A stretch of 64,000 nt of DNA from Pantoea dispersa (GCF_014155765.1 NZ_SCKT01000008.1:114550-178549), one strand, 5' to 3'; positions 35,461 through 45,294 are shown, counted from the stretch's first letter. The notes: generated from the sequence alone by a model not told the origin. Made by a program: numbers and translations.

Positions 35461-36272
35461 ATGCCGTCGCCGTACTCAAACCCGGCGCTGGTGAAGTGCT
35501 GATCCATATCCATCGACGGTTTGTCGCTGGCTGGTTTGCCGACAATGCGCGCCGGCACGCCGGCCGCCGTGGTATGGGGCGGCACCGGCTGCAAGACCAC
35601 CGAACCGGCACCGATTTTGGCACCGCGCCCGACTTCAATATTGCCAAGGATTTTGGCCCCTGCGCCAATCATCACCCCTTCACGGATCTTCGGATGGCGA
35701 TCGCCGCTGGTTTTACCCGTACCACCCAGCGTGACCGACTGCAGAATGGAGACGTCATTTTCCACCACAGCCGTTTCACCAATCACGATGCCGGTGGCGT
35801 GATCCAGCATGATGCCACGCCCGATGCGCGCCGCCGGATGAATATCCACGGCGAATGAGACCGAGATTTCGTTTTGCAGATACACCGCCAGCGCGCGCCG
35901 TCCCTCTTTCCACAGCCAGTGGCCAATACGGTACGCCTGCAGCGCGTGGAAGCCCTTCAGATAGAGTAATGGCGTGGAATATTTGTCGACCGCCGGATCG
36001 CGCTGACGCACCGCCTGAATATCGTACGCGGCCGAGACAATCATCTCAGGATCCTGACGATACGCTTCTTCAACAATTTCGCGTATGGCGATAGCGGGCA
36101 TGATCGGGTTAGCGAGCTTGTTAGCCAGCATGTAGCTGAGCGCGCTGCCGAGATTTTCGTGCTTGAGCAAGGTCGCATGGTAAAAACTGGCCAGCATCGG
36201 TTCACAATCGGCCAGCGCTCTGGCTTCGGCTTTGATATGGTTCCAGACCAGTTCTAACTCTTCAGACGACAT
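35457..36272 (-). CDS. cysE: Serine O-acetyltransferase
   Basis: Cytoplasmic first enzyme of cysteine synthesis, 271 residues, making O-acetylserine from serine and acetyl-CoA. A helical N-terminal part leads into the left-handed beta helix of hexapeptide repeats ([20 protein letters not shown]). Catalytic Asp/His lie in DIHPAARIG and LDHATG, and the C-terminal tail ends in Ile (EYGDGI), which inserts into CysK to form cysteine synthase. Last gene of secB-gpsA-cysE, behind a terminator-like hairpin. Confidence 0.97.
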   Translation of the reverse strand: MSSEELELVWNHIKAEARALADCEPMLASFYHATLLKHENLGSALSYMLANKLANPIMPAIAIREIVEEAYRQDPEMIVSAAYDIQAVRQRDPAVDKYSTPLLYLKGFHALQAYRIGHWLWKEGRRALAVYLQNEISVSFAVDIHPAARIGRGIMLDHATGIVIGETAVVENDVSILQSVTLGGTGKTSGDRHPKIREGVMIGAGAKILGNIEVGRGAKIGAGSVVLQPVPPHTTAAGVPARIVGKPASDKPSMDMDQHFTSAGFEYGDGI

Positions 36273-36288
36273 TGCTGTTTGCTCCCGA

Positions 36289-36313
36289 TAAAAAAGCGCC
36301 CGATTAGGCGCTA
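36289..36313 (-). terminator. Terminator or attenuator between gpsA and cysE
   Basis: AGCGCC/GGCGCT with a TAATCG loop, followed by six T on the minus strand, sits directly before the cysE ribosome site (GGGAG). It should limit read-through from secB-gpsA into cysE. Confidence 0.75.
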
Positions 36314-36340
36314 CAGGTGATAATGCTTAAGCGTCCTGCT

Positions 36341-37360
36341 TTAGCTTTGGCTGTTCTCGTCCTTCCTTGTACGACCAAGCAGGCTCAATGCTGCCTCTCG
36401 CGCCGATTTTTCGCAATATAATACCTGATAAATTTGCTCGGTTATTGGCATTTCCACGCCCACACGCGCAGCTAACGCTTTGACTTCTTTGGTATTTCTG
36501 TAACCTTCTACAACTTGTCCGATAATGCGTTGCGCCTCATCCACGCTTTCGCCCTGCCCCAGCATCATGCCGAAACGGCGGTTGCGCGACTGATTATCGG
36601 TACAGGTCAGCACCAGATCGCCAAGACCCGCCATGCCCATAAAGGTCGTCGGATCGGCACCCAGCGCAGCACCAAGACGGCTCATCTCCGCCAGACCGCG
36701 GGTGATGAGTGCCGTACGCGCGTTGGCACCAAAGCCAATGCCGTCGGAGATCCCGGCACCAATCGCAATGACGTTTTTCACTGCGCCGCCCAGCTGCACG
36801 CCGGTGAAGTCCGGATTGTTGTAAACGCGGAAGCTTTTGCCGCAGTGCAGCTTTTGCTGCAGATCGTCGGCAAACTGCGCGTCAGTGGCCGCCAGCGCAA
36901 TCGCCGTCGGCAAACCGGCCGCCAGCTCTTTGGCAAAGGTCGGGCCGGAAATCACCGCCAGCGGAATGCTGTCGCCGAGGATTTCGCGCGCCACATCCTG
37001 CAGCAGCCGTCCGGTCTCTTTTTCCAGTCCTTTGGTCGCCCAGACAATGCGCGAATCCGCGCGCAGCAGTGGTTTCAGCTGCATCAGCACATCGCCAAAT
37101 ACATGGCTTGGCACCACCACCAGCAGATCGCGGCTGGCGCTGACGACTTGCGCTAAATCGGCTTCAGGAACGAGATTATCAGGGAAAGGAACATCGGGCA
37201 GGAAAGCGGTATTGCATCGGTCAGCCTGTAGCTGCGCCACGCTTTGTGGATTGTGGCCCCACAGCAGAACCGGATGGCCATTACGAGCCAGCGTAATGGC
37301 CAGAGCGGTGCCGTACGAGCCGGCACCGATGACGCTAATCGAAGCGTTGAGTGTAGTCAT
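36341..37360 (-). CDS. gpsA: Glycerol-3-phosphate dehydrogenase [NAD(P)+]
   Basis: Cytoplasmic enzyme of 339 residues that reduces dihydroxyacetone phosphate to sn-glycerol 3-phosphate for phospholipid synthesis. The NAD(P) loop is [20 protein letters not shown], the substrate lysine lies in [12 protein letters not shown] and [13 protein letters not shown], and the C-terminal part matches the family. Its ATG shares one base with the secB stop, so the two are translationally coupled. Confidence 0.97.
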   Translation of the reverse strand: MTTLNASISVIGAGSYGTALAITLARNGHPVLLWGHNPQSVAQLQADRCNTAFLPDVPFPDNLVPEADLAQVVSASRDLLVVVPSHVFGDVLMQLKPLLRADSRIVWATKGLEKETGRLLQDVAREILGDSIPLAVISGPTFAKELAAGLPTAIALAATDAQFADDLQQKLHCGKSFRVYNNPDFTGVQLGGAVKNVIAIGAGISDGIGFGANARTALITRGLAEMSRLGAALGADPTTFMGMAGLGDLVLTCTDNQSRNRRFGMMLGQGESVDEAQRIIGQVVEGYRNTKEVKALAARVGVEMPITEQIYQVLYCEKSAREAALSLLGRTRKDENSQS

Positions 37361-37824
37361 CAGGCATCCTGACGTGGCGCTTCGCCTTCACCCTGCTGCT
37401 GCAGATAATTCATGAACAGCGCATCAAAGTTGACCGGCGCCAGATTAAGCTGAGGGAAGGTACCGCGTGACACCAGGCTGGTGACACATTCACGCGCATA
37501 CGGGAAAAGAATGTTCGGGCAGTAAGCGCCGAGGCAATGTGCCATCTGCGTGCCTTCGATACCGCTGATGGTGAAGATACCGGCCTGCTGTACTTCGCAC
37601 AGGAACGCGGTGTCTTCGCCCACGGTGGCGGTGACAGTAACGCGCAGCACGACTTCATACACTTCATCCGCCAGCTGAGAAGAGGCGGTGTCCAGATCCA
37701 GCTTCACTTCCGGTTCCCACTCTTTCTGGAAAACCTGAGGTGCGTTTGGCGCTTCAAATGAGACGTCTTTGGTGTAAACGCGTTGAATCTGGAACTGCAT
37801 TTCGTTGCTGCTATGCTCTGACAT
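37360..37824 (-). CDS. secB: Protein-export chaperone SecB
   Basis: Tetrameric cytosolic chaperone of 154 residues that keeps precursor proteins unfolded and delivers them to Sec[21 protein letters not shown] begins the mature family sequence; [17 protein letters not shown] forms the SecA-binding and peptide groove. An open frame with 41 more codons runs back toward grxC and is not used. First of the secB-gpsA-cysE set. Confidence 0.97.
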   Translation of the reverse strand: MSEHSSNEMQFQIQRVYTKDVSFEAPNAPQVFQKEWEPEVKLDLDTASSQLADEVYEVVLRVTVTATVGEDTAFLCEVQQAGIFTISGIEGTQMAHCLGAYCPNILFPYARECVTSLVSRGTFPQLNLAPVNFDALFMNYLQQQGEGEAPRQDA

Positions 37825-37864
37825 GTTACTGAATCCTTTAAATGAAAATTGTCGGTCGAAAATG

Positions 37865-38119
37865 TTATGCGCGGAGCAAGGGATCGAGTCCCTGACGCCC
37901 GTCCAGCGCGTAGAGATCGTCACAGCCGCCAATGTGCTGCGCGTCAATAAAGATCTGTGGCACCGTGGTGCGGCCGCTGCGTTTGATCATCTCTTCGCGC
38001 TTTACCGCGTCCCCATCAATGGGAATCTCCTGGTATGACACGCCTTTTTGATCCAGCAACGCCTTCGCCCGGTGGCAGTAAGGACAGGTCACTTTGGTGT
38101 AAATCTCAACATTAGCCAT
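37865..38119 (-). CDS. grxC: Glutaredoxin 3
   Basis: 84-residue thiol oxidoreductase using glutathione. The redox pair is CPYC (Cys12, Cys15), with the cis-proline in TTVPQIFID and the glutathione contact [10 protein letters not shown]. The start at [15 protein letters not shown] was chosen over an open frame of 18 more codons that overlaps yibN. Same order (yibN-grxC-secB) as in E. coli. Confidence 0.96.
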   Translation of the reverse strand: MANVEIYTKVTCPYCHRAKALLDQKGVSYQEIPIDGDAVKREEMIKRSGRTTVPQIFIDAQHIGGCDDLYALDGRQGLDPLLRA

Positions 38120-38138
38120 GCGGTGATACCTCAGGAAG

Positions 38139-38570
38139 TTATTTACCGCGAACCAGCGGCAGGTTTTCGCCACTCCAGCCGCTCACACCATCTTTCAGCA
38201 CGGTCACTTTGTCAAAACCCGCTGCGCTAAGGGTGGCTGCCGGTTCTGCGGCGCTCTGGCCGGTGGCACATACCACAATTATGGGCTGCGACTTGTGCTT
38301 TTCCAGCTCGCCGAAGCTGCCTTTTTTGATATCGGCTGCGGCGATGTTAATAGCCCCTGAAATGTGTCCTTTGCGATAGTCGTCGCGTGAACGAACGTCT
38401 ACCACCACCGCGTCCTCTTTGTTGATCAGGTGGGTTGCTTCGCCACGGCTGATGGTTTTTACCTTAGAGAACATACCTTTAACGGTGGTTACAATCACCA
38501 GAATAAGTAAAGCGACCCATGCCAGACTAAGGATGGGGTGATTGCTTGCAAACTGCATAATTTCTTGCAT
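38139..38570 (-). CDS. yibN: Membrane-anchored rhodanese-like protein YibN
   Basis: 143 residues with one N-terminal membrane segment (about 12-31) and a cytoplasmic rhodanese domain ([19 protein letters not shown]). The active-site cysteine is Cys101 in VVCATGQSA. Likely a sulfurtransferase. E. coli YibN has been found with the Sec/YidC insertion machinery, which agrees with its place upstream of secB. It begins the run yibN-grxC-secB-gpsA-cysE. Confidence 0.93.
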   Translation of the reverse strand: MQEIMQFASNHPILSLAWVALLILVIVTTVKGMFSKVKTISRGEATHLINKEDAVVVDVRSRDDYRKGHISGAINIAAADIKKGSFGELEKHKSQPIIVVCATGQSAAEPAATLSAAGFDKVTVLKDGVSGWSGENLPLVRGK

Positions 38571-38819
38571 GAGGGGTAACGACTCCAGACCGGGGCTAAT
38601 AAGCTAAAACAAGGGTTCTGAGTATACCTGCGCCACTTCGCATGTACAGTCGCGAAGCGGGCAGAGTTACGATTTGTGCGTCATTTTCCAAAAAAAGTGT
38701 TCTAATCGCAAAATTGAGACAATCTTTATCCCGGTAAGCTGTGGCCGACATCTTTCGTAAAGCAAAACCCGGCCGGGATAACTGGTAAGCGGCTGTTCAT
38801 CGTGGAATAATTATCGACT

Positions 38820-40121
38820 ATGAAGGGAAAAGCGACCGTTACACACACAAGGACCCGTTACAACGACCCGGCATCTCCGTTGTCATTTCGCTGGTCCGAT
38901 ATCTCCCTCAGCCTGCTTTGTGCGGGTGCGTTGCTGTTGCCCGTCGCCGCGCATAGCGCCGATGACAGCAAAACGCAGCTAAAGTCCATTCAGCAGGACA
39001 TCGCCGAAAAAGAGAAAAGCGTTAAAGCGCAGAAGCTGCAGCGCAGTAAGCTGCTCGATCAGCTGCAGAGTCAGGAAAAAGTGATTGCCCAGGCCAGTCG
39101 CCAGCTGCGTGAAACCCGCAACAGCCTGAGCGCGCTGAACGGCGAAATCGCCCAAACCACCGCCGCCATTGCCCGGCTGGAAAAGCAGCAGGCGCAGCAG
39201 GAAAAACTGCTGGCGCAGCAGCTGGATGCCGCGTTTCGTCAGGGCCAGCACAACGGCGTGCAGCTGCTGCTCGGCGGTGAAGAAGCACAGCGCAGCGAAC
39301 GCATTCTGGCCTATTTTGGCTACCTCAATGCCGCCCGGCAGAAAAACATCGACGAGCTTAAGCAGACTCAGCAGGAGCTGGCGCAGCAGCGTCAGGCGCT
39401 GCAGGGCAAGCAGGAGCAGCAAAAGTCGCTATTAGCGCAGCAGCAGACGCAACAGAACAAACTGGAAACCGCCAGCGCCGCGCGTAAGAAAACGCTGTCC
39501 GCACTGGAGAGCGCGCTGGAGAAAGACCAGGCCGATCTGGTCGAGATGCGTCAGAACGAAAGCCGCCTGCAGGACAAAATCGCCAAAGCCGAACGTGAGG
39601 CGCGCGAACGGGCGCAACGCGAAGCGCGCGAGGCGGAAAAAGTGCGCCAGCGTCAGGCCCAGGCAAAAGCCAAAGGCTCCAGCTATTCCCCTACGCAAAG
39701 CGAGCGCGAGCTGATGGCGCGCACCGGCGGCCTTGGCCGGCCGGGCGGACAGGCCATCTGGCCAGTGCGCGGTCGCATTGAACATCGCTTTGGTGAAGCA
39801 ATGCAGGGCGAACTGCGCTGGAAAGGTCTGGTGATTGATGCCCCGGAAGGCACTGAAGTCAAAGCCATTGCTGATGGTCGCGTGCTGATGGCCGACTGGC
39901 TGCAAGGCTACGGCCTGGTTGTGGTCGTCGAACACGGTAAAGGCGATATGAGCCTTTATGGCTACAATCAGAGCGCGTTGGTGAGCGTCGGTGCGCAGGT
40001 GAAGGCAGGACAGCCTATCGCCCTCGTGGGCACCAGCGGCGGCCGCGGCACGCCCTCGCTCTACTTTGAAATTCGTCGTCAGGGACAGGCCGTCAATCCA
40101 CTGCCGTGGTTAGGAAGATAA
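38820..40121 (+). CDS. envC: Murein hydrolase activator EnvC
   Basis: Periplasmic activator of amidases AmiA and AmiB during septum splitting, 433 residues. An N-terminal signal segment (SLLCAGALLLPVAAHSA) is followed by a long coiled coil (about 50-290, rich in Gln, Lys and Glu) that binds FtsEX. A C-terminal LytM domain (WPVRGRIEHRFGE to FEIRRQGQAVNPLPWLGR) lacks the zinc-binding residues of active LytM enzymes. The N-terminal 25 residues before the hydrophobic stretch are longer than usual. In E. coli gpmI precedes it; here there is none. Confidence 0.94.
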   Translation: MKGKATVTHTRTRYNDPASPLSFRWSDISLSLLCAGALLLPVAAHSADDSKTQLKSIQQDIAEKEKSVKAQKLQRSKLLDQLQSQEKVIAQASRQLRETRNSLSALNGEIAQTTAAIARLEKQQAQQEKLLAQQLDAAFRQGQHNGVQLLLGGEEAQRSERILAYFGYLNAARQKNIDELKQTQQELAQQRQALQGKQEQQKSLLAQQQTQQNKLETASAARKKTLSALESALEKDQADLVEMRQNESRLQDKIAKAEREARERAQREAREAEKVRQRQAQAKAKGSSYSPTQSERELMARTGGLGRPGGQAIWPVRGRIEHRFGEAMQGELRWKGLVIDAPEGTEVKAIADGRVLMADWLQGYGLVVVVEHGKGDMSLYGYNQSALVSVGAQVKAGQPIALVGTSGGRGTPSLYFEIRRQGQAVNPLPWLGR

Positions 40122-41030
40122 GTGTTGTTTCAGTCCCAAAAGCTTAGCGCCGCCCTGTGCGGGCTGTTTTTCACCTTTGCCGCCCATGCGGGAAAACTGG
40201 CTATCGTCATTGACGACTTCGGCTACCGCCCGGCTGAAGAGAATAAAGTGCTGCAGATGCCTGCCGCGATTTCTGTGGCGGTGCTACCCAACGCGCCTCA
40301 TGCGCGTGATATGGCAACCAAAGCGCATCAGGGCGGTCATGAAGTGCTGATTCACCTGCCGATGGCGCCGCTGAGCAAACAGCCGCTGGAGAAGGACACG
40401 CTGACGCCGGAGATGAGCAGCGAAGAGATCGCGCGCGTCGTGCGTGACGCCAGCAACAAAGTGCCGTATGCGGTTGGCCTGAACAACCATATGGGCAGCA
40501 AAATGACCTCCAGCCTGCCCGGCATGCAGAAAGTGATGCAGGTGCTTAATCACTACAACTACTACTTCCTCGATAGCATGACCATTGGCAACAGCCAGTC
40601 GGTCCCGGCCGCGCAGGGCACGCAGGTCAAAGTCCTGAAGCGGCGCGTATTCCTCGACGACAGCCAGAATGAAGCGGCGATTCGCACCCAGTTCACCCGC
40701 GCAGTGAAGCTGGCACAGCGTGATGGCTACGCTATCGCCATTGGCCATCCGCATCCCACCACAGTACGGGTGTTGCAGCAGATGTTGCCAACGCTACCGG
40801 GCGATATCACCCTCGTCCGCCCCAGCCAGTTGCTCAACGAACCGCTGCGCCAGGGCGCTACGCCGCCGGTCAGCACGCCGGTGAAACCGCGTACCCCGGT
40901 GTTCCGTGCGCCTGGCGTGTGTAAGCCGGGCCAGCCGCTGCCAGCCGTACCGCAGAGTCGTGCGGTGGAGGTGCTAGTTGAGAGTATTACCAATAGCCCA
41001 CTGATTAAGCAGCTACAGCAACTGCTTTGA
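40122..41030 (+). CDS. yibQ: Divergent polysaccharide deacetylase family protein YibQ
   Basis: 302-residue exported protein. A signal peptide of about 23 residues ends in AAHA before GKLAIVIDDFGYRPAEENKV, the NodB-like fold with conserved Asp-Asp. HLPMAPLSKQPLE, NNHMGSKMTSS and IAIGHPHPTTVRVLQQM match E. coli YibQ. Its activity is unproven. It starts with GTG immediately after the envC stop, so it is coupled to envC; a TTG one codon later is the alternative. The proline-rich stretch near 265 is a linker. Confidence 0.9.
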   Translation: MLFQSQKLSAALCGLFFTFAAHAGKLAIVIDDFGYRPAEENKVLQMPAAISVAVLPNAPHARDMATKAHQGGHEVLIHLPMAPLSKQPLEKDTLTPEMSSEEIARVVRDASNKVPYAVGLNNHMGSKMTSSLPGMQKVMQVLNHYNYYFLDSMTIGNSQSVPAAQGTQVKVLKRRVFLDDSQNEAAIRTQFTRAVKLAQRDGYAIAIGHPHPTTVRVLQQMLPTLPGDITLVRPSQLLNEPLRQGATPPVSTPVKPRTPVFRAPGVCKPGQPLPAVPQSRAVEVLVESITNSPLIKQLQQLL

Positions 41031-41061
41031 GGCTCTGTTTGAATATCGTGCAAAATATTCA

Positions 41062-41092
41062 CATCAGCCTCTTTTGAGGCTGATGATTTTTC
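41062..41092 (+). terminator. Terminator of envC-yibQ
   Basis: The 10-bp stem CATCAGCCTC/GAGGCTGATG has a TTTT loop and is followed by ATTTTT. It marks the border between the conserved genes and the AT-rich LPS block. Confidence 0.88.
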
Positions 41093-41162
41093 CGTTATTA
41101 TAGCTGGATTGTTTTTTTCATATGTTTTCCTATTGAATTGAATTTGAAGGTAATACGTATTA

Positions 41163-42239
41163 ATGAAGAAGCTCTGGAAGATTAATACTATAAATAAAGT
41201 ACTAAGCCTGCATGCCAGATTGAGCAGGATTGATGCGAATAAAAAGCCGCTTAGTGCAGCTCAGGACTTTAAGCGTATTGTTATTTTCTCCACAACAGCG
41301 CTGGGCGATCTGTTATTCAACACACCAGCAATCCGTGCGATAAGAAATCGCTATCCTGCGGCTAAAATCATGCTGGTCTCGAGCTATAAGAACCGCGATT
41401 TAGTGCAGGGTAGTACATGGTTTGATGAAGTGGTTATTTGGGACAATAAAGTTAAAAATATATTTAGCGTTATTAAAGCCATGAGGAAATTCAAGGCTGA
41501 AATTACATTCATACTTCACTCTCGAATTGGTTATGATATTTTATGCTCACGCCTTGGTGGTTCCAGGTATATTGTGCGAGATAATTTTAGCAGTGACACA
41601 ACGATTTTTAATCGCTGGATAGACTTATATAGCAAAGAGAAAAACCTTCATATTATTCAGCGAAAATTAAATTTAATTGCACAACTTGGTTGTGATATTA
41701 CCAATATTTCAATGCAATTTCCAAATGATTATAACACACCAATATCAAGTAATAACAATGCTACTATAGCATTCCAATTAGGTGCATCAGAAAAGCTACG
41801 TTGCTGGCCTGTTGAGCACTATTCAAATCTTGCGCAAACTATCATCTCACGCCATCCCAGTACCCATATTGTATTGACGGGTGCAGAACAAGATCTGAAA
41901 CTTGCCTCAGCCTTCTATGCCGCTCTGCCGGAACAATATCATCCTAACGTTGTATCATATATTGGCAAAACTCGTTTGCCAGAGTTAATAAAGTTAATCT
42001 ATTCAGTTGATGCTCTCGTTACTGGAGATACCGGTCCGCTTCACATCGCAATCACTGCAAGAACAAGAACTGTTAGTTTATATGTTAGTGCTAATCCTGC
42101 CCATACAGGTCCTTATCAGGATCCTCAACTGCACAGGACCATACGAATCGAGCCAGAGAAAAATGACGATCCAATATACCCACTCCGTAAAATAGGAGTT
42201 GCTAAAGTATATGAAGCACTGGCTTCAATTCTCGAATAA
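41163..42239 (+). CDS. Glycosyltransferase family 9 protein (heptosyltransferase-like), AT-rich LPS block
   Basis: 358 residues, GT-B fold of the WaaF/WaaQ family. It shows ALGDLLFNTPAIRAIRNRYP at the N-terminus and the sugar-nucleotide site VTGDTGPLHIAI at the C-terminus. Family members add L,D-heptose or other sugars to the LPS core from the cytoplasmic face. Base composition is clearly more AT-rich than the genes on either side, a sign of exchange. It is convergent with the ligase gene. The exact acceptor cannot be told. Confidence 0.82.
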   Translation: MKKLWKINTINKVLSLHARLSRIDANKKPLSAAQDFKRIVIFSTTALGDLLFNTPAIRAIRNRYPAAKIMLVSSYKNRDLVQGSTWFDEVVIWDNKVKNIFSVIKAMRKFKAEITFILHSRIGYDILCSRLGGSRYIVRDNFSSDTTIFNRWIDLYSKEKNLHIIQRKLNLIAQLGCDITNISMQFPNDYNTPISSNNNATIAFQLGASEKLRCWPVEHYSNLAQTIISRHPSTHIVLTGAEQDLKLASAFYAALPEQYHPNVVSYIGKTRLPELIKLIYSVDALVTGDTGPLHIAITARTRTVSLYVSANPAHTGPYQDPQLHRTIRIEPEKNDDPIYPLRKIGVAKVYEALASILE

Positions 42240-42282
42240 TATTGCCCAGATCATTTACATGAAAGTCTCTGGGCGACATTTG

Positions 42283-43443
42283 TTAACGGGTTTGACGGTT
42301 GGATAAAACAATAGCTAATGGAAGCCAGAAAAGTATCCATGATTCTCCTGGCCCTCCAATAACAAACATACCTTGAGTAATAAAAAACATCAGTGAAAAA
42401 AGATAAATTGAAGCTTCCAGACCCGCACCCCGATGAAATTTCTTATAGGCATTGATAAGTCCGGTAATCATTAGCGCTAAAAGGAAGAAAACACCTACAA
42501 CTCCTCCCTTAAGAAAGGCAGAAAAATAAATACTATGCGTTGTAGTAACATGCTGTCCGATACTGTTTATAAACCTAATTTCTTTATCGAATCCCCAGCC
42601 AAATACGGGATGATGAAGACCTTGCTCAAATGCAAATTTCCAGATCCCAAAGCGAATAAAGCTCTGTTGATAAGAAGACAACATACGTTGATAGAATTCA
42701 TTGCCATAATCTGTGAAAAAGAAGAACAATGATATAATTAAGGAAACTAAAAAAATATATAAAAAATGCCGCAAATGCATATTTTTATATTTTGCAAATA
42801 ATACTAACAAAGATACAATTAAAGCCAGCAAAGGTCCGCGGCTTTGAGTCAATAATAACCCAATGAAAAGGAAAGCAGCAGGAATGAAAACCCAGAGCTT
42901 ACCAGACTCACGCGCAACTATTAACCCGCTCAAGATTCCGATAGCAAAATAACCACCTAAATCAATAACATTCTTAGGGGCATAGAGAAACCCTGATTCT
43001 AGTCTATTAGTTAAAATTGTGCTCTTATCAACAAAAAGAATTGTTAAAATAAAAAGCGTTATGCACCCCATAAAAATAACGAGATGAACTTTTAGCACCC
43101 CATACTTTACGATGCAATGATTAAACATCAGTATAAAGAAGACAAAATACATAGAGTGCTTTAATGTTGACTCAATATTTGATGGGTCAGCACTCCAGAG
43201 GTTGGTTAAGCTATAATAAAGCAGAAATATTAAAACAACCCCCAGAGACTTCCCACTCAAGCCATCTTGGTGAAAGATATTATTTCGAGTCAGAAAGATA
43301 TAAATCATTGCTGAAATAATTGAGATATGAAATAAATTGTTTACTTTCCCTACACCAGTAAATATAGGAAGCAGCAGTAAGAAGCTCATAAAAGAAATTA
43401 GAGCCACTGGTTTCAGACTTTCACACCTTTTTAAAAATAACAT
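42283..43443 (-). CDS. waaL: O-antigen ligase WaaL
   Basis: 386-residue inner-membrane protein with roughly 11-12 hydrophobic segments, of the Wzy_C/O-antigen ligase superfamily. Family features are an Arg at a membrane edge (TQSRGPLLALI), the large periplasmic loop between about 245 and 315 with RFGIWKFAFEQGLHHPVFGWG, and the essential His in THSIYFSAFLKGG. It would transfer undecaprenyl-linked O-antigen to lipid A-core. It overlaps the upstream gene by 23 bases, so the two are co-transcribed. A polymerase (Wzy) is the alternative; the location in the core cluster favours the ligase. Confidence 0.83.
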   Translation of the reverse strand: MLFLKRCESLKPVALISFMSFLLLLPIFTGVGKVNNLFHISIISAMIYIFLTRNNIFHQDGLSGKSLGVVLIFLLYYSLTNLWSADPSNIESTLKHSMYFVFFILMFNHCIVKYGVLKVHLVIFMGCITLFILTILFVDKSTILTNRLESGFLYAPKNVIDLGGYFAIGILSGLIVARESGKLWVFIPAAFLFIGLLLTQSRGPLLALIVSLLVLFAKYKNMHLRHFLYIFLVSLIISLFFFFTDYGNEFYQRMLSSYQQSFIRFGIWKFAFEQGLHHPVFGWGFDKEIRFINSIGQHVTTTHSIYFSAFLKGGVVGVFFLLALMITGLINAYKKFHRGAGLEASIYLFSLMFFITQGMFVIGGPGESWILFWLPLAIVLSNRQTR

Positions 43444-44329
43444 CTAGCGTTGCCTTCTCAAATATATCTTCGCCTAGACCACTTTTTAAAGAGAGATTAT
43501 ACACCTTTATCTTCTTCCGCTTTAACTCCAAGCTTGCATGATAAAATGCCGGCTGTATAACCTTATTAAAATTCATTTCAAGCTGGCTGGGTTGTTTATT
43601 TTCTTCATTCTCATAGAATCTGGGGCTTCCAAAATTATTCATATCAACACCGGCCAATAGAATTCTACCGGCCCCTAACCAAACTGATAATTGCAATGCC
43701 CAATATACAACCGTAGCAGCATCAAAAATACCAACTCTTATATCCCAGGAAAATCCAGATGGCGGATCGGTATTGAATAAACTTATTCCTTTTGTTTTAT
43801 TATATCGACTGGCATATTCGTTAGGCTGAACAATATCGCAGAAGATCTTATAGCTTAAGTCTTCAATTATCGCTAACTTACATTTTATCTTAAGTCCCCC
43901 AACTCGCTTAAGAATATCGTTTAAACAATGTAAAGTGGTAAAAAACAATAACTCTGAATCATCAATTATTTCCTCAACCACATCAAACTTCTTATCAATA
44001 AAATCCCGATCAACAATAACAAAATATGCAAATTTGATTTTATCACGTAAATGATAAGCACCATTTACGCCGATAACACTGGTTCGTGAAAGATCATGCA
44101 GATTTAATGTTTTGATTGATGGTCCGGTTGCCAGAATAGTAAAATCTCCTGATGTAGCAGATCGGAGATTGTTGAGATCCTCAACTTTCACTTCTTCACC
44201 GCGGTATGATAGCCGCTGAATATGTCCGGCTTCGTTACGCGAGATTTTAATATGTGGCCAAAAGTTTTCGTTATGCCTCAGCTTTCTTCTGTGAGTATAA
44301 CGATAAATTTGCTTGAATAATGATGACAT
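43421..44329 (-). CDS. WaaZ-like core protein (Kdo transferase III family, DUF115-related)
   Basis: 302 residues. A FTILATGPSIKTL nucleotide-binding loop and GVNGAYHL resemble the DUF115/WaaZ group. The C-terminal block (LLAGVDMNNFGSPRFYENEE, QPSQLEMNF, KVYNLS) lines up with the corresponding part of E. coli WaaZ as I recall it. WaaZ adds a third Kdo to the inner core. It is AT-rich and directly follows waaC by one base, so it belongs to hldD-waaF-waaC. The call is from motif resemblance and could be another sialyl/Kdo-type transferase. Confidence 0.62.
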   Translation of the reverse strand: MSSLFKQIYRYTHRRKLRHNENFWPHIKISRNEAGHIQRLSYRGEEVKVEDLNNLRSATSGDFTILATGPSIKTLNLHDLSRTSVIGVNGAYHLRDKIKFAYFVIVDRDFIDKKFDVVEEIIDDSELLFFTTLHCLNDILKRVGGLKIKCKLAIIEDLSYKIFCDIVQPNEYASRYNKTKGISLFNTDPPSGFSWDIRVGIFDAATVVYWALQLSVWLGAGRILLAGVDMNNFGSPRFYENEENKQPSQLEMNFNKVIQPAFYHASLELKRKKIKVYNLSLKSGLGEDIFEKATLDVIFKKV

Positions 44330-45292
44330 TCAGAGCAATTCCCGTAACTTATTCATAACATAATCAGCAGAAATAAACTGCATTGTCCCATTCTCGCTAA
44401 CAATAGCATGCTGATTCCTGCCATAGCCACCAATCAGTCCCGGGTCAGTCGGGCCGAACAGGGTGATGTTGGGGCGATCCAGCGCGGCGGTCAGATGGCT
44501 CAAACCGGTATCCACCGAGACCACTGCACGGGCACCCGCCAGCTGCTGCGCCACCTGCTCCAGCGTTAGCTTCGGCAACACCTCTGCATGATCAAACCCT
44601 GCTGCCAGCCGCTGCGCGCGCTGGTGCTCGTGTTCGGCGCCCCACGGCAGCCTGACGCGCAGGCCAGTGGGCTGAACCCGCGCGATGAGCTGGCGCCAGT
44701 GATCTTCCGGCCAGTGTTTGTTGTCGCGCGTTGTGGCGTGCAGAAACACCAGGTACGGTTGGCTATCCTGCGGTTGCGCCGCGAGAAAATGACCGGCAAT
44801 GGCATAGTCGCCCTGCGTGGCCGGTTTTTCATAGCCCAGACTTTTCGCGAACAGTTCGCGCGTGCGTTCCACGGCGTGCTGCTGCTTACCAATCTCATGA
44901 CGCTTGTCATACCACCAGCTGGCGAACGGTTCACGTGCGCTGCGGCTGTCCTGGCCATGTTTGATGCCTTTAGCCAGGCGCGTCACCAGCGCGGCGCTTT
45001 TAATCAGCCCCTGGGCATCAATCACCACGTCGTACTGACGTGACTGCAGCTCGCGTTTGAATTGCACGCGCTCTTCGCGCTGCTGGCTGCCAAACCAGTG
45101 TTTGCGCCAGCGACGAATCGCCACCGGCAGGACTTTGTCGACGGCCGGATGCCAGCCAGGAATTTGCGCAAAATTCTCTTCCACCACCCAGTCGAAGCGA
45201 ATGCCGGGAATCGCCTGCATCGCATCGGTCAGCGCCGGCAACGTGTGCAGCACATCACCCATCGACGAGGTTTTAACAATCAAAACGTGCAT
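44330..45292 (-). CDS. waaC: ADP-heptose:LPS heptosyltransferase I
   Basis: 320 residues, GT9 family. It adds the first L,D-heptose to Kdo2-lipid A on the cytoplasmic face. The start VLIVKTSSMGDVLHTLPAL and C-terminal VSVDTGLSHLTAALDRP, FGPTDPGLIGGYG are typical of WaaC. AGGAG precedes the ATG and waaF ends two bases upstream. Composition is normal here, so the AT-rich block begins exactly after this gene. Confidence 0.95.
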   Translation of the reverse strand: MHVLIVKTSSMGDVLHTLPALTDAMQAIPGIRFDWVVEENFAQIPGWHPAVDKVLPVAIRRWRKHWFGSQQREERVQFKRELQSRQYDVVIDAQGLIKSAALVTRLAKGIKHGQDSRSAREPFASWWYDKRHEIGKQQHAVERTRELFAKSLGYEKPATQGDYAIAGHFLAAQPQDSQPYLVFLHATTRDNKHWPEDHWRQLIARVQPTGLRVRLPWGAEHEHQRAQRLAAGFDHAEVLPKLTLEQVAQQLAGARAVVSVDTGLSHLTAALDRPNITLFGPTDPGLIGGYGRNQHAIVSENGTMQFISADYVMNKLRELL

Positions 45293-45294
45293 GG

